From positions 18,456,199 through 18,520,198 of the forward strand of contig NC_045127.1 in the NCBI RefSeq assembly GCF_007655135.1: a stretch of 64,000 bases of DNA. Direction: 5' to 3'. This DNA comes from Punica granatum. Taxonomy: Eukaryota > Streptophyta > Magnoliopsida > Myrtales > Lythraceae. Under the pieces are notes generated by a model. The model was given only the letters and a program-made list of their open reading frames with translations, was not told the DNA's origin and did no database searches. The stretch's first letter is position 1. Each line of letters starts with the position of its first letter. Shown here in pieces: positions 35,672-47,853 of this stretch. The position numbers and the translations under genes were made by a program.

Positions 35672-36902
35672 CATGGGAAGTATCATCAGACTTGTGACAC
35701 AGGACGAAATGAGCCATCTTAGAGAAGTGATCAACCACTACCATAATTGAGTCTTTACCCCTCTGAGTACTTGGTGAGCCAAGCAGGAAATCCATGCTCA
35801 CATCAATTCATGGCTGATCCGGTACGGGCAGAGGCAAGGGGAGCCTCCTTACTTATTGCCTTCTTGCAAGTAATACACCGTTCAATAATCTGGTGCACGT
35901 CTCGAATCATTTGTGGCCAGTAGAAATGCTCCTTGACCATCTCAAAAGTCTTCTTCTCCCCAAAATGGCCAGCTAACCCCCCGGCATGGGCTACCCGCAC
36001 TAATAACTCGCGAACGGATCCACTTGGAATACAATTTCTCTCGTCTCAGAGTTTCGAAGACTCTCCCAAGATGCTCGGCATGCTCCTCAAGGGTCCTGCT
36101 GTAGACCAAAATGTCATCGAAGTAGACAACAACAAAATGGCCAATGATTTCCCGCAAGACATTGTTCATCAGCCTCATAAAGGTGCTCGGAGCATTGGAC
36201 AATCCGAATGGCATAACCATCCACTCATATAGGCCACGCTTGGTCTTGAAGGCTGTCTTCCACTAATCTCCCTCTTTCATGCGGATTTGATGATATGCAC
36301 TTTTAAGATCGATCTTTGAAAACACCTTCGAACCATTCAACTCATCAAGCATATCATCTAGTCGAGGAATGGGGTAACGAAATTTTACCGTAATCTTGTT
36401 GATGGCCCGACTATCGAAGCACATTTTCATCGATCCATCTTTCTTGGGCACCAAAAATGCTGGTACAAAACATGGCTCATGGACTCCCGTACGTAACCCT
36501 TGTCAAGCAATTTATTCACTTGCCGTTGCAGCTTCTTGGCCTCATTCAGATTGCACCGATATGCCGGTCGATTAGGCAAAGCAGAACCAAGAACGAGATC
36601 AATTTGATGCTCAATTGCCCGAATCGGAGGCAACCCTTCAGGCAACTCCGCAGGAAATACGTCAACGAACTCCTTTAAGAGAGCCATGAACCCAGGCGAA
36701 AGAGAAATCTGTGCTTCAGGCGTCGCTTCCTTCATGAAAAAAGAATGAGAACTAAGTTGAAGTTCAACAGAGTTCTCTCAAGCTCTCCCAATGTCATCAC
36801 CAAGCTTTCTTTCTTCAAGCCATTCGCACTCGGACTCTTGTCCTTCTGCACTTGTTGTGGACTGAGCGGTGCTAGGACAATGCTCTTCCCATCTTTGGTG
36901 AA

Positions 36903-37385
36903 TGATAAGGCTCACGAACCAGAACTCGATAAGAAAGAAGGGTGGAAGGTAGAACCAACAAAACTCACACGATAAGATGACTCACCACGAGAAAGAAAAG
37001 TCGGGTTGATTTACCACGCTCAAGGAAGAACGATAAGAATCGGGGTTTTCGCCACTAAACAAGGGATTTGTTTAGATAAGAATATAGAGGAAACGCTCTA
37101 GGCAATTTCATTCAAATATTCATCAAATTCGTCTGTCATATTCTCTTACAATAGGTGCATATTTATATAGAGGAAATACACCCCTCTTGACTCCAAAATA
37201 GGAAAGTAATATCTAATCTCCTCTAGATTACTTTCATAAAATAGAGTAAGGTAATAATCCGAAATCAGAAACTTAAGACTGCTGACTCAAGCTAATATAG
37301 GAAATAATATCTTATTAAAAGAAATTATATTATAGAAATATTATCTTCTCGTAACAGTTCAGGTCATTTAAAATATGGGCCATCA
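36903..37385 (-). repeat. A LTR 1
   Basis: 483 bp, minus strand TGATGGCCC ... GAGCCTTATCA. A TATA candidate CTATATAAATATGC lies near 37160. The first bases TGA are also the pol stop codon. Confidence 0.85.
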
Positions 37386-39520
37386 CTTTGAGCTGGACTC
37401 CTCGTCTCCTATTTCCAAGCACTTAAGTAAGGTAAAGGGCCCGGGGAGAGTTGCAGCAAGCTTCTTGGCCAAGGAACGGGTGATAGGACCCGAACTAGAT
37501 CTGGCCTCCTCCTGGACTGTATTCTTGGGCACATCATCCCCTCCCGGTTCGGAAGGATTTGCCCTCAAATCTATATCTTCTTCATCTTCAAAATATGGAG
37601 ATAGGTCCCTCACATTGAAGGTCACTGAAACATTATAATCATCGGGCAACTCAAACTTGTAAGCATTATCATTATTAACCTTCTCCTTGACAAGAAATGG
37701 ACTCTTAGCTTGCGGCATCAGCTTACTCTTTCTCTTACATGGAAACCTCTCCTTACGAAGGTGAATCCAAATAAGATCACCTGGATTGAAATGAACTTGC
37801 TTCCTTCCTTTGTTCGCGCCTTAAGCATATGCTTCATTCTTCTTCTCAATCTGCCTTTTCACCTGCTCAAGCAAAGCTTTGATCTGCTTAGCCCGTTTCT
37901 TACCATCCAAACACACTCTTGAATTGGCTGGTAAAGGAGCCAAATCGAGGGGTGTGATAGGATTGAAGCAATAAACCACTTCGAAAGAAGTCTTCCTAGT
38001 CGAGCTATGAATGCCCCGATTATAAGAGAATTCAACTAGAGCAAGGCAGGTATCCCAACTCTTGAAGTTTTTGTTCACAGCAGCTCGAAGTAAAGCGGAG
38101 AGAGTACGATTTACCACTTTAGTTTGGCCATCAGTTTGGGGATGACAAGCCTTGCAGAATAGCAATTTGGATCCCGAGGTCTTCCAAAAGTAACTCAAAA
38201 ACTTAGGGTCTCAATCAGACACAATGCTCATAGGAATACCATGCATCCTCACTACTTCTATGAACAACAAATCAGCAACATGGGAAGTGTCATCAGACTT
38301 GTGACACGGAACAAAATGAGCAATCTTAGAGAAGCGATCAACCACTACCAGAATTGAGTCTTTACCCCTCTGAGTCCTTGGTAAGCCAAGCACGAAATCC
38401 ATGCTCACATCAATTCATGGTTGATCCGGTACTGGCAGAGGCATGTATAGGCCATGGGGAGCCTCCTTACTTTTTGCCTTCGTGCAAGTAATACACCGTT
38501 CAATAATTCGGTGCACATCTCGAATCATTTGTGGCCAGTAGAAATGCTCATTGACCATCTCAAGAGTCTTCTTCTCCTCGAAATGGCCAGCTAAACCCCC
38601 AGCATGGGCCTCCCGCACTAATAACACGCGAATGGATCCACTTGGAATACAATTTCTCTCGTCTCAGAGTTTCGAAGACTCTCCCAAGATGCTCGGCATG
38701 CTCCTCAAGGGTCCTGCTGTAGACCAAAATGTCATCGAAGTAGACAACCACAAAATGGCCAATGATTTCCCGCAAGACATGGTTCATCAACCTCCTAAAG
38801 GTGCTCGGAGCATTGGACAATCCGAATGGCATAACCATCCACTCATATAGGCCACGCTTGGTCTTGAAGGCTGTCTTCCACTCATCTCCCTCTTTCATGC
38901 GGATTTAATGATATGCACTTTTAAGATCGATCTTTGAAAACACCTTCGAACCATTCAACTCATCAAGCATATCATCTAGTCGAGGAATGGGGTAACGAAA
39001 TTTTACCGTAATCTTGTTGATGGCCCGACTATCGAAGCACAATCTCATCGATCCATCTTTCTTAGGCACTAAAAATGCTGGTACAGAACATGGGCTCATG
39101 GACTCCCGTACGTAACCCTTCTCAAGCAATACATTCAATTGCCGTTGCAGCTCCTTGGCCTCATTCGGATTGCACCGATATGCCGGTCGATTAGGAAAAG
39201 CAGAACCAAGAACGAGATCAATTTGATGCTCAATTCCCCGAATCGGAGGCAAACCTTCCGGAAACTCCGCAGAAATACGTCAACGAACTCCTTTAAGAGA
39301 GCCATGAACCGAGGCGGAAGAGAAATCTGTGCTTCAGGCGTTGCTTCCTTCATGAAAAAAGAATGAGAACTAAGTTGAAGTTCAATAGAGTTCTCTCAAG
39401 CTCTCCCAATGTCATCACCAAGCTTTCTTTCTTCGAGCCATTCGCACCCCGACTCTGGTCCTTCTGCACTTGTTGTGGACTGAGCGGTGCTAGGGCAATG
39501 CTCTTCCCATCTTTGGTGAA
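37386..39520 (-). pseudogene. A-family pol remnant, copy c1
   Basis: Minus frames: PR-RT spacer 39586-39350 (APLSPQQVQKDQ), RT 39252-38905 ([19 protein letters not shown]) and 38898-38560 ([18 protein letters not shown]), integrase zinc finger 38627-38415, core 38408-38211, core end and linker 38198-37821, C-terminus 37718-37383 (DPSEPGGDD-like, [13 protein letters not shown]). Defects: one base lost at the RT start (shared by c1-c4), TAA in SAYH-IRM, RNase H deleted, TGA for Trp in PDQP-IDV, TGA for Arg after IVSD, a short loss giving KTSGSKLL, and Lys for the catalytic Glu (DGQTKVV). Confidence 0.88.
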
Positions 39521-40003
39521 TGATATGGCGCACGAACAAGAGCTCGATAAGAAAGAAGGGTGGAGGGTAGAACCAACAAAACTCACATGATAAGATGACT
39601 CGCCACGAGTAAGAAAAGTCGGGTTGATTCACCACGCTCAAGGAAGAACGATAAGAATCGGGGTTTTCGCCACTAAACAAGGGACTTGTTTAGATAAGAA
39701 TATAGAGGAAACGCTCTAGGAAATTTCATTCAAATATTCATTAAATTCATCTGTCATATTCTCATACAATAGGTGCATATTTATATAGAGGGAAGACACC
39801 CCTCTTGACTCTAAAATAGGAAAGTAATATATGATCTCCACTATATTACTTTCATAAAATAGAGTAAGGTAATAATCCGAAATCCAAAACTTAAGACTGC
39901 TTACTCAAGCTAAGATAGGAAATAATATCTTATTAAGAAAATCTATATTATTGAAATATTATCTTCTCGTAAAAGCTCAAGTCTTTTAAAATATGGGCCA
40001 TCA
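39521..40003 (-). repeat. A LTR 2
   Basis: 483 bp; starts TGATATGGCGCACGAAC on the plus strand, a variant shared with LTR 3. Ends GGGCCATCA. Confidence 0.85.
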
Positions 40004-42137
40004 ATTTGGGTTGGACTCCTCGTCTCTTATTTCAAGCACTTAAGAAAGGTAAAGGGACCGGGGAGAGTTGCAGCAAGCTTATTGGCCAAGGAACGAGTGA
40101 TAGGACCCGAACTAGATCTGGCCTTGTCTTGTACTATATTCTTGGGCACGTCATCCCCTCCCGGTTCGGAAGGATTTGCCGTCAAATCCATATCTTCTCC
40201 ATCTTCAAAATATGGAGATAGGTCCCTCACATTGAAGGTCGTTGAAACATTATAATCATCGGGCAACTCAATCTTGTAGGCATTGTCATTATTAACCTTC
40301 TCCTTGACAAGAAATGGACCCTAAGCTCGCGGCATCAGCTTACTCTTTCTCTTACTTGGAAACCTCTCCTTACGAAGGTGAATCCAAATAAGATCACCTG
40401 GATTGAAATGAACTTGCTTCCTTCCTTTGTTCGCGCCTTAAGCATTTGCTTTATTCTTCTTCTCAATCTGCCTTTTCACTTGCTCAAGCAAAGCTTTGAT
40501 CTGCTTAGCCCGTTTCTTACCATCCAAACACACTCTTGAATTGGCTGGTAAAGGAGCCAAATCGAGGGGTGTGATAGGATTGAAGCCATAAACCACTTCG
40601 AAAGGAGTCTTCCTAGTCGAGCTATGAATGCCCCGATTTTAAGAGAATTCAACTAGAGCAAGGCAGGTATCCCAACTCTTGAAGTTTTTGTTCACAGCAG
40701 CTCGAAGTAAAGCGGAGAGAGTACGATTTACCACTTTAGTTTGGCCATCAGTTTGGGGATGACAAGCCTTGCTGAATAGCAATTTGGTGCCCGAGGTCTT
40801 CCAAAAGTAACTCAAAAACTTAGTGTCTCAATCAGACACAATGCTCATAGGAATACCATGCATCCTCACTACTTCTTTGAACAACAAATCAACAACATGG
40901 GAAGTGTCATCAGACTTGTGACACGGAACGAAATGAGCAATCTTAGAGAAGCGATCAACCACTACCAGAATTGAGTCTTTACCCCTCTGAGTCCTTGGTA
41001 AGCCAAGCACGAAATCCATGCTCACATCAATTCATGGTTGATCCGGTACTGGCAGAGGCATGTATAGGCCATGGGGAGCCTCCTTACTTTTTGCCTTCGT
41101 GCAAGTAATACACCGTTCAATAATTCGGTGCACATCTCGAATCATTTGTGGCCAGTAGAAATGCTCATTGACCATCTCAAGAGTCTTCTTCTCCCCGAAA
41201 TGGCCAGCTAACCCCCCGGCATGGGCCTCCCGCACGAATAACACGCGAATGGATCTACTTGGAATACAATTTCTCTCGTCTCAGAGTTTCGAAGACTCTC
41301 CAAAGATGCTCGGCATGCTCCTCAAGGGTCCTGCTGCAGACCAAAATGTCATCGAAGTAGACAACGACAAAATGGCCAATGATTTCCCGCAAGACATGGT
41401 TCATCAACCTCATAAAGGTGCTCGGAGCATTGGACAATCCGAATGGCATAACCATCCACTCATATAGGCCACGCTTGGTCTTGAAGGCTGTCTTCCACTC
41501 ATCTCCCTCTTACATGCGGATTTGATGATATGCACTTTTAAGATCGATCTTTGAAAACACCTTCGAACCATTCAGCTCATCAAGCATATCATCTAGTCGA
41601 GGAATGTGGTAACGATATTTTGCCGTAATCTTGTTGATGGCCCGACTATCGAAGCACAATCTCATCGATCCATCTTTCTTAGGCACCAAAAATGCTGGTA
41701 CAGAACATGGGCTCATGGACTCCCGTACGTAACCCTTCTCAAGCAATACATTCAATTGCCGTTGCAGCTCCTTGGCCTCATTCGGATTGCACCGATATGC
41801 CGGTTGATTGGGAAAAGCAGAACCAAGAACGAGATCAATTTGATGCTCAATTCCCCGAATCGGAGGCAAACCTTCCGGAAACTCCGCAGAAATACGTCAA
41901 CGAACTCCTTTAAGAGAGCCATGAACCGAGGCGGAAGAGAAATCTGTGCTTCAGGCGTTGCTTCCTTCATGAAAAAAGAATGAGAACTAAGTTGAAGTTC
42001 AATAGAGTTCTCTCAAGCTCTCCCAATGTCATCACCAAGCTTTCTTTCTTCGAGCCATTCGCACCCGGACTCTGGTCCTTCTGCACTTGTTGTGGACTAA
42101 GCGGTGCTAGGGCAATGCTCTTCCCATCTTTGGTGAA
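40004..42137 (-). pseudogene. A-family pol remnant, copy c2
   Basis: Frames: spacer 42203-41967, RT 41869-41510 ([21 protein letters not shown]) and 41455-41255 (YFDDILV), zinc finger 41244-41032, core 41025-40828, C-terminus 40266-40027 (FEDGEDMDLTANPSEP, RSLANKLAATL). It shares the RT-start deletion with c1, c3 and c4. Particular to c2: TAC for CAT in the QIRM region (CTTACATGCG, 41510), and a TAA that interrupts the linker before KGPFLVKEK. RNase H deletion, TGA after IVSD and GQTKVV are as in c1. Its C-terminal part is almost the same as that of c3. Confidence 0.88.
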
Positions 42138-42620
42138 TGATATGGCGCACGAACCAGAGCTCGATAAGAAAGAAGGGTGGAGGGTAGAACCAACAAAACT
42201 CACATGATAAGATGACTCGCCACGAGTAAGAAAAGTCGGGTTGATTCACCACGCTCAAGGAAGAACGATAAGAATCGGGGTTTTCGCCACTAAACAAGGG
42301 ACTTGTTTAGATAAGAATATAGAGGAAACGCTCTAGGCAATTTCATTCAAATATTCATTAAATTCATCTGTCATATTCTCATACAATAGGTGCATATTTA
42401 TATAGAGGGAAGACACCCCTCTTGACTCTAAAATAGGAAAGTAATATATAATCTCCTCTAGATTACTTTCATAAAATAGAGTAAGGTAATAATCCGAAAT
42501 CCAAAACTTAAGACTGCTTACTCAAGCTAAGATAGGAAATAATATCTTATTAAGAAAATCTATATTATTGAAATATTATCTTCTCGTAAAAGCTCAAGTC
42601 TTTTAAAATATGGGCCATCA
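42138..42620 (-). repeat. A LTR 3
   Basis: 483 bp; TGATATGGCGCACGAAC start as in LTR 2, and the rest nearly identical to LTR 2. Confidence 0.85.
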
Positions 42621-44753
42621 ATTTGGGTTGGACTCCTCATCTCTTATTTCAAGCACTTAAGAAAGGTAAAGGGCCCGGGGAGAGTTGCAGCAAGCTTATT
42701 GGCCAAGGAACGAGTGATAGGACCCGAACTAGATCTGGCCTTGTCTTGTACTATATTCTTGGGCACGTCATCCCCTCCCGGTTCGGAAGGATTTGCCGTC
42801 AAATTCATATCTTCTCCATCTTCAAAATATGGAGATAGGTCCCTCACATTGAAGGTCGTTGAAACATTATAATCATCGGGCAACTCAATCTTGTAGGCAT
42901 TGTCATTATTAACCTTCTCCTTGACAAGAAATGGACCCTAAGCTCGCGGCATCAGCTTACTCTTTCTCTTACTTGGAAACCTCTCCTTACGAAGGTGAAT
43001 CCAAACAAGATCACCTGGATTAAAATGAACTTGCTTTCTTCCTTTGTTCGCGCCCTGAGCGTATGCTTCATTCTTTTTCTCAATCTGCTTCTTCACTTGC
43101 TCAAGCAAAGCTTTGATCTGCTTAGCCCGTTTCTTACCATCCAAACACAGTCTTGAATTGGCTGGTAAAGGAGCCAAACCGAGGGGTGTGATAGGATTGA
43201 AGCCATAAACCACTTCGAAAGAAGTCTTTCTAGTCGAGCTATGAATGCCCCAATTATAAGAGAATTCAACTAGGGCAAGGTAGGGATCCCAACTTTGAAG
43301 TTTTTATTCACTACAACTCAAAGTAAAGCGGAGAGAGTACGATTTACCACTCTAGTATGGCCATCAGTTTGGGGATGACAAGCCATGCTGAATAGCAATT
43401 TGGTGCCCGAGGTCTTCCAAAAGTAACTCAAAAACTTAGGGTCTCAATCAGAAACAATGCTCATAGGAATACCATGCATCCTCAATACTTCTTTGAACAA
43501 CAAATCAGCAACATGGGAAGTGTCATCAGACTTGTGACACGAAACGAAATGAGCAATCTTAGAGAAGCGATCAACCACTACCAGAATTGAGTCTTTACCC
43601 CTCTGAGTCCTTGGTAAGCCAAGCACGAAATCCATGCTCAAATCAATTCATGGTTGATCCGGTGCTAGCAGAGGCATGTATAGGCCATTTGGAGACTCCT
43701 TACTTTTTGCCTTCGTGCAAGTAATACACCGTTCAATAATCCGGTGCACGTCTCGAATCATTTGTGGCCAGTAGAAATGCTCATTGACCATCTCAAGAGT
43801 CTTCTTCTCCCCGAAATAGCCAGCTAACCCCTCGGCATGGGCCTCCCGCACTAATAACACACGAATGGATCCACTTGGAATACAATTTCTCTCGTCTCAG
43901 AGTTTCGAAGACTCTCCCAAGATGCTCGGCATGCTCCTCAAGGGTCCTGCTGTAGACCAAAATATCATCAAAGTAGACAACAACAAAATGGCCAATGATT
44001 TCCCGCAAGACATGGTTCATCAACTTCATAAAGTTGCTCGGAGCATTGGACAATTCGAATGGCATAACCATCCACTTATATAGGCCACGCTTGGTCTTGA
44101 AGGCTGTCTTCTACTCATCTCCCTCTTTCATGCGGATTTGATGATATCCACTTTTCAGATCGATCTTTGAAAACACCTTCGAACCATTCAACACATCAAG
44201 CATATCATCTAGTCGAGGAATGGGGTAACGATATTTTACCGTAATCTTGTTGATGGCTCGACTATCGACGCACATTCTCATCGATCCATCCTTCGTGGGC
44301 ACCAAAAGTGCTGGTACAGAACATAGGCTCATGGACTCCCGTACGTAACCCTTCTCAAGCAATTCATTCACCTGCCGTTGCAGCTCCTTGGCCTCATTCG
44401 GATTGCATCGATATGCCGGTCGATTAGGAAAAGCAGAACCAAGAACGAGATCAATTTGATGCTCAATTCCCCGAATCGGAGGCAAACCTTCCGGCAACTC
44501 CGCAGAAATACGTCAACGAACTCCTTTAAGAGAGCCATGAACCGAGGCGGAAGAGAAATCTGTGCTTCAGGCGTTGCTTCCTTCATGAAAAAAGAATGAG
44601 AACTAAGTTGAAGTTCAATAGAGTTCTCTCAAGCTCTCCCAATGTCATCACCAAGCTTTCTTTCTTGGAGCCATTCGCACTCGGACTCTGGTCCTTCTGC
44701 ACTTGTCGTGGACTGAGCGGTGCTAGGACAATGCTCTTCCCATCTTTGGTGAA
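42621..44753 (-). pseudogene. A-family pol remnant, copy c3 (recombinant)
   Basis: Frames: spacer 44819-44583, RT 44497-44111 ([28 protein letters not shown]) and 44071-43793 (YFDD), zinc finger 43860-43648 (HAEGLAGYFG), core 43641-43444, linker 43213-42938, C-terminus 42883-42644. The C-terminus carries c2 markers (FEDGEDM, RSLANKLA, CCTAAGCTCGC) while everything from about 43000 upward carries c4/c5 markers (GLAPLPANSRLC, PTKDG, HAEGLAGYFG). The switch lies between about 42950 and 43015. The catalytic Glu position reads Arg (GHTRVV). TAG in DE-KTAF ends the first RT frame. Confidence 0.88.
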
Positions 44754-45236
44754 TGATAAGCACCACGAACCAGAACTCGATAAGAAAGAAGGGTGGAAGG
44801 TAGAACCAACAAAACTCACACGATAAGATGACTCGCCACGAGTAAGAAAAGTCGGGTTGATTCACCACGCTCAAGGAAGAACGATAAGAATCAAGGTTTT
44901 CGCCACTAAACAAATGACTTGTTTAGATAAGAATATAGAGGAAACGCTCTAGGCAATTTCATTCAAATATTCATCAAATTCGTCTGTCATATTCTCTTAC
45001 AATAGGTGCATATTTATATAGAGGGAAGACACCCCTCTTGACTCTAAAATAGGAAAGTAATATATAATCTCCTTTATATTACTTTCATAAAATAAAGTAA
45101 GGTAATAATCCGAAATCGGAAATTTAAGACTGTTGACTCAAGCTAATATAGGAAATAATATCTTATTAAGAGAAACTATATTATAGAAATATTATCTTCT
45201 CGTAAAAGGTCAAGTCTTTTAAAATTTGGGCCATCA
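44754..45236 (-). repeat. A LTR 4
   Basis: 483 bp; TGATAAGCACCACGAACC start and CTAAACAAATGACTTG inside, both shared with LTR 5. Confidence 0.85.
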
Positions 45237-47370
45237 CTTTGGGCTAGACTCCTCGTCTCTTATTTCCAAGCATTTAAGAAAGGTAGAGGGCCCGGGGAGA
45301 GTTTCAGCAAGCTTCTTGGCCAAGGAACGGGTGATAGGACCCGAACTAGATCTGGCCTCGTCCTGTACTGTATTCTTGGGCACGTCATCCCCTCCCGGTT
45401 CGGAAGGATTTGACATCAAATCCATATCTTCTTCATTTTCAGAATACGGAGATAGGTCCCTCACATTGAAGGTCGCTGAAACATTATAATCATCGGGCAA
45501 CTCAATCTTGTAGGCATTGTCATTATTAACCTTCTCCTTAACAAGAAATGGACCCTTAGCCCGCGGCATCAGCTTACTCTTTCTCTTACTTGGAAACCTC
45601 TCCTTACGAAGGTGAATCCAAACAAGATCACCTGGATTAAAATGAACTTGCTTTCTTCCTTTGTTCGCGCCCTGAGCATATGCTTCATTCTTTTTCTCAA
45701 TCTGCTTCTTCACTTGCTCAAGCAAAGCTTTGATCTGCTTAGCCCGTTTCTTACCATCCAAACACAGTCTTGAATTGGCTGGTAAAGGAGCCAAACCGAG
45801 GGGTGTGATAGGATTGAAGCCATAAACCACTTCGAAAGAAGTCTTTCTAGTCGAGCTATGAATGCCCCAATTATAAGAGAATTCAACTAGGGCAAGGTAG
45901 GGATCCCAACTTTGAAGTTTTTATTCACTACAACTCAAAGTAAAGCGGAGAGAGTACGATTTACCACTCTAGTATGGCCATCAGTTTGGGGATGACAAGC
46001 CATGCTGAATAGCAATTTGGTGCCCGAGGTCTTCCAAAAGTAACTCAAAAACTTAGGGTCTCAATCAGAAACAATGCTCATAGGAATACCATGCATCCTC
46101 ACTACTTCTTTGAACAACAAATCAACAACATGGGAAGTGTCATCAGACTTGTGACACGAAACGAAATGAGCAATCTTAGAGAAGCGATCAACCACTACCA
46201 GAATTGAGTCTTTACCCCTCTGAGTCCTTGGTAAGCCAAGCACGAAATCCATGCTCAAATCAATTCATGGTTGATCCGGTGCTAGCAGAGGCATGTATAG
46301 GCCATTTGGAGACTCCTTACTTTTTGCCTTCGTGCAAGTAATACACCGTTCAATAATCCGGTGCACGTCTCGAATCATTTGTGGCCAGTAGAAATGCTCA
46401 TTGACCATCTCAAGAGTCTTCTTCTCCCCGAAATAGCCAGCTAACCCCTCGGCATGGGCCTCCCGCACTAATAACACACGAATGGATCCACTTGGAATAC
46501 AATTTCTCTCGTCTCAGAGTTTCGAAGACTCTCCCAAGATGCTCGGCATGCTCCTCAAGGGTCCTGCTGTAGACCAAAATATCATCAAAGTAGACAACAA
46601 CAAAATGGCCAATGATTTCCCGCAAGACATGGTTCATCAACTTCATAAAGTTGCTCGGAGCATTGGACAATTCGAATGGCATAACCATCCACTTATATAG
46701 GCCACGCTTGGTCTTGAAGGCTGTCTTCTACTCATCTCCCTCTTTCATGCGGATTTGATGATATCCACTTTTCAGATCGATCTTTGAAAACACCTTCGAA
46801 CCATTCAACACATCAAGCATATCATCTAGTCGAGGAATGGGGTAACGATATTTTACCGTAATCTTGTTGATGGCTCGACTATCGACGCACATTCTCATCG
46901 ATCCATCCTTCGTGGGCACCAAAAGTGCTGGTACAGAACATAGGCTCATGGACTCCCGTACGTAACCCTTCTCAAGCAATTCATTCACCTGCCGTTGCAG
47001 CTCCTTGGCCTCATTCGGATTGCATCGATATGCCGGTCGATTAGGAAAAGCAGAACCAAGAACGAGATCAATTTGATGCTCAATTCCCCGAATCGGAGGC
47101 AAACCTTCCGGCAACTCCGCAGAAATACGTCAACGAACTCCTTTAAGAGAGCCATGAACCGAGGCGGAAGAGAAATCTGTGCTTCAGGCGTTGCTTCCTT
47201 CATGAAAAAAGAATGAGAACTAAGTTGAAGTTCAATAGAGTTCTCTCAAGCTCTCCCAATGTCAACACCAAGCTTTCTTTCTTGGAGCCATTCGCACTCG
47301 GACTCTGGTCCTTCTGCACTTGTCGTGGACTGAGCGGTGCTAGGACAATGCTCTTCCCATCTTTGGTGAA
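45237..47370 (-). pseudogene. A-family pol remnant, copy c4
   Basis: It has the longest integrase C-terminal frame of the array: 45830-45234, 198 codons from [14 protein letters not shown] through [27 protein letters not shown] and [16 protein letters not shown]. Other frames: core 46258-46061, zinc finger 46477-46265, RT palm 46688-46410 (YFDD), RT front 47114-46728 (PTKDGS), spacer 47436-47200. RT proteins are identical to those of c3. RT-start deletion, RNase H deletion, stops before IDLSMDF and after IVSD, and Arg for the catalytic Glu are all present. Confidence 0.88.
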
Positions 47371-47853
47371 TGATAAGCACCACGAACCAGAACTCGATAA
47401 GAAAGAAGGGTGGAAGGTAGAACCAACAAAACTCACACGATAAGATGACTCGCCACGAGTAAGAAAAGTCGGGTTGATTCACCACGCTCAAGGAAGAACG
47501 ATAAGAATCAAGGTTTTCGCCACTAAACAAATGACTTGTTTAGATAAGAATATAGAGGAAACGCTCTAGGCAATTTCATTCAAATATTCATCAAATTCGT
47601 CTGTCATATTCTCTTACAATAGGTGCATATTTATATAGAGGGAAGACACCCCTCTTGACTCTAAAATAGGAAAGTAATATATAATCTCCTTTATATTACT
47701 TTCATAAAATAAAGTAAGGTAATAATCCGAAATCGGAAATTTAAGACTGCTGACTCAAGCTAATATAGGAAATAATATCTTATTAAGAGAAACTATATTA
47801 TAGAAATATTATCTTCTCGTAAAAGGTCAAGTCTTTTAAAATATGGGCCATCA
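47371..47853 (-). repeat. A LTR 5
   Basis: 483 bp, nearly identical to LTR 4. Confidence 0.85.

Larger units (their letters stand above)
32023..36902 (-). pseudogene. A-family pol remnant, copy c0 (split by TG2)
   Basis: RT frames: 36735-36427 (PPIRAIEHQIDL), 36454-36263 ([21 protein letters not shown]) and 36220-35942 (YFDD). The integrase zinc finger is at 36000-35803 ([10 protein letters not shown]...CITCKKA). Core sequence then resumes left of the TG2 insertion, 32913-32353, and the C-terminus is at 32352-32020 ([30 protein letters not shown]). Breaks: TAG in GD-WKTAF (36262), a loss near [12 protein letters not shown] for Trp in PDQP-IDV, and 2754 bp of TG2 at CATGG. VSD-R-D is intact, unlike A1 and c1-c5. 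RNase H is deleted and the catalytic Glu is Lys. Confidence 0.88.
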
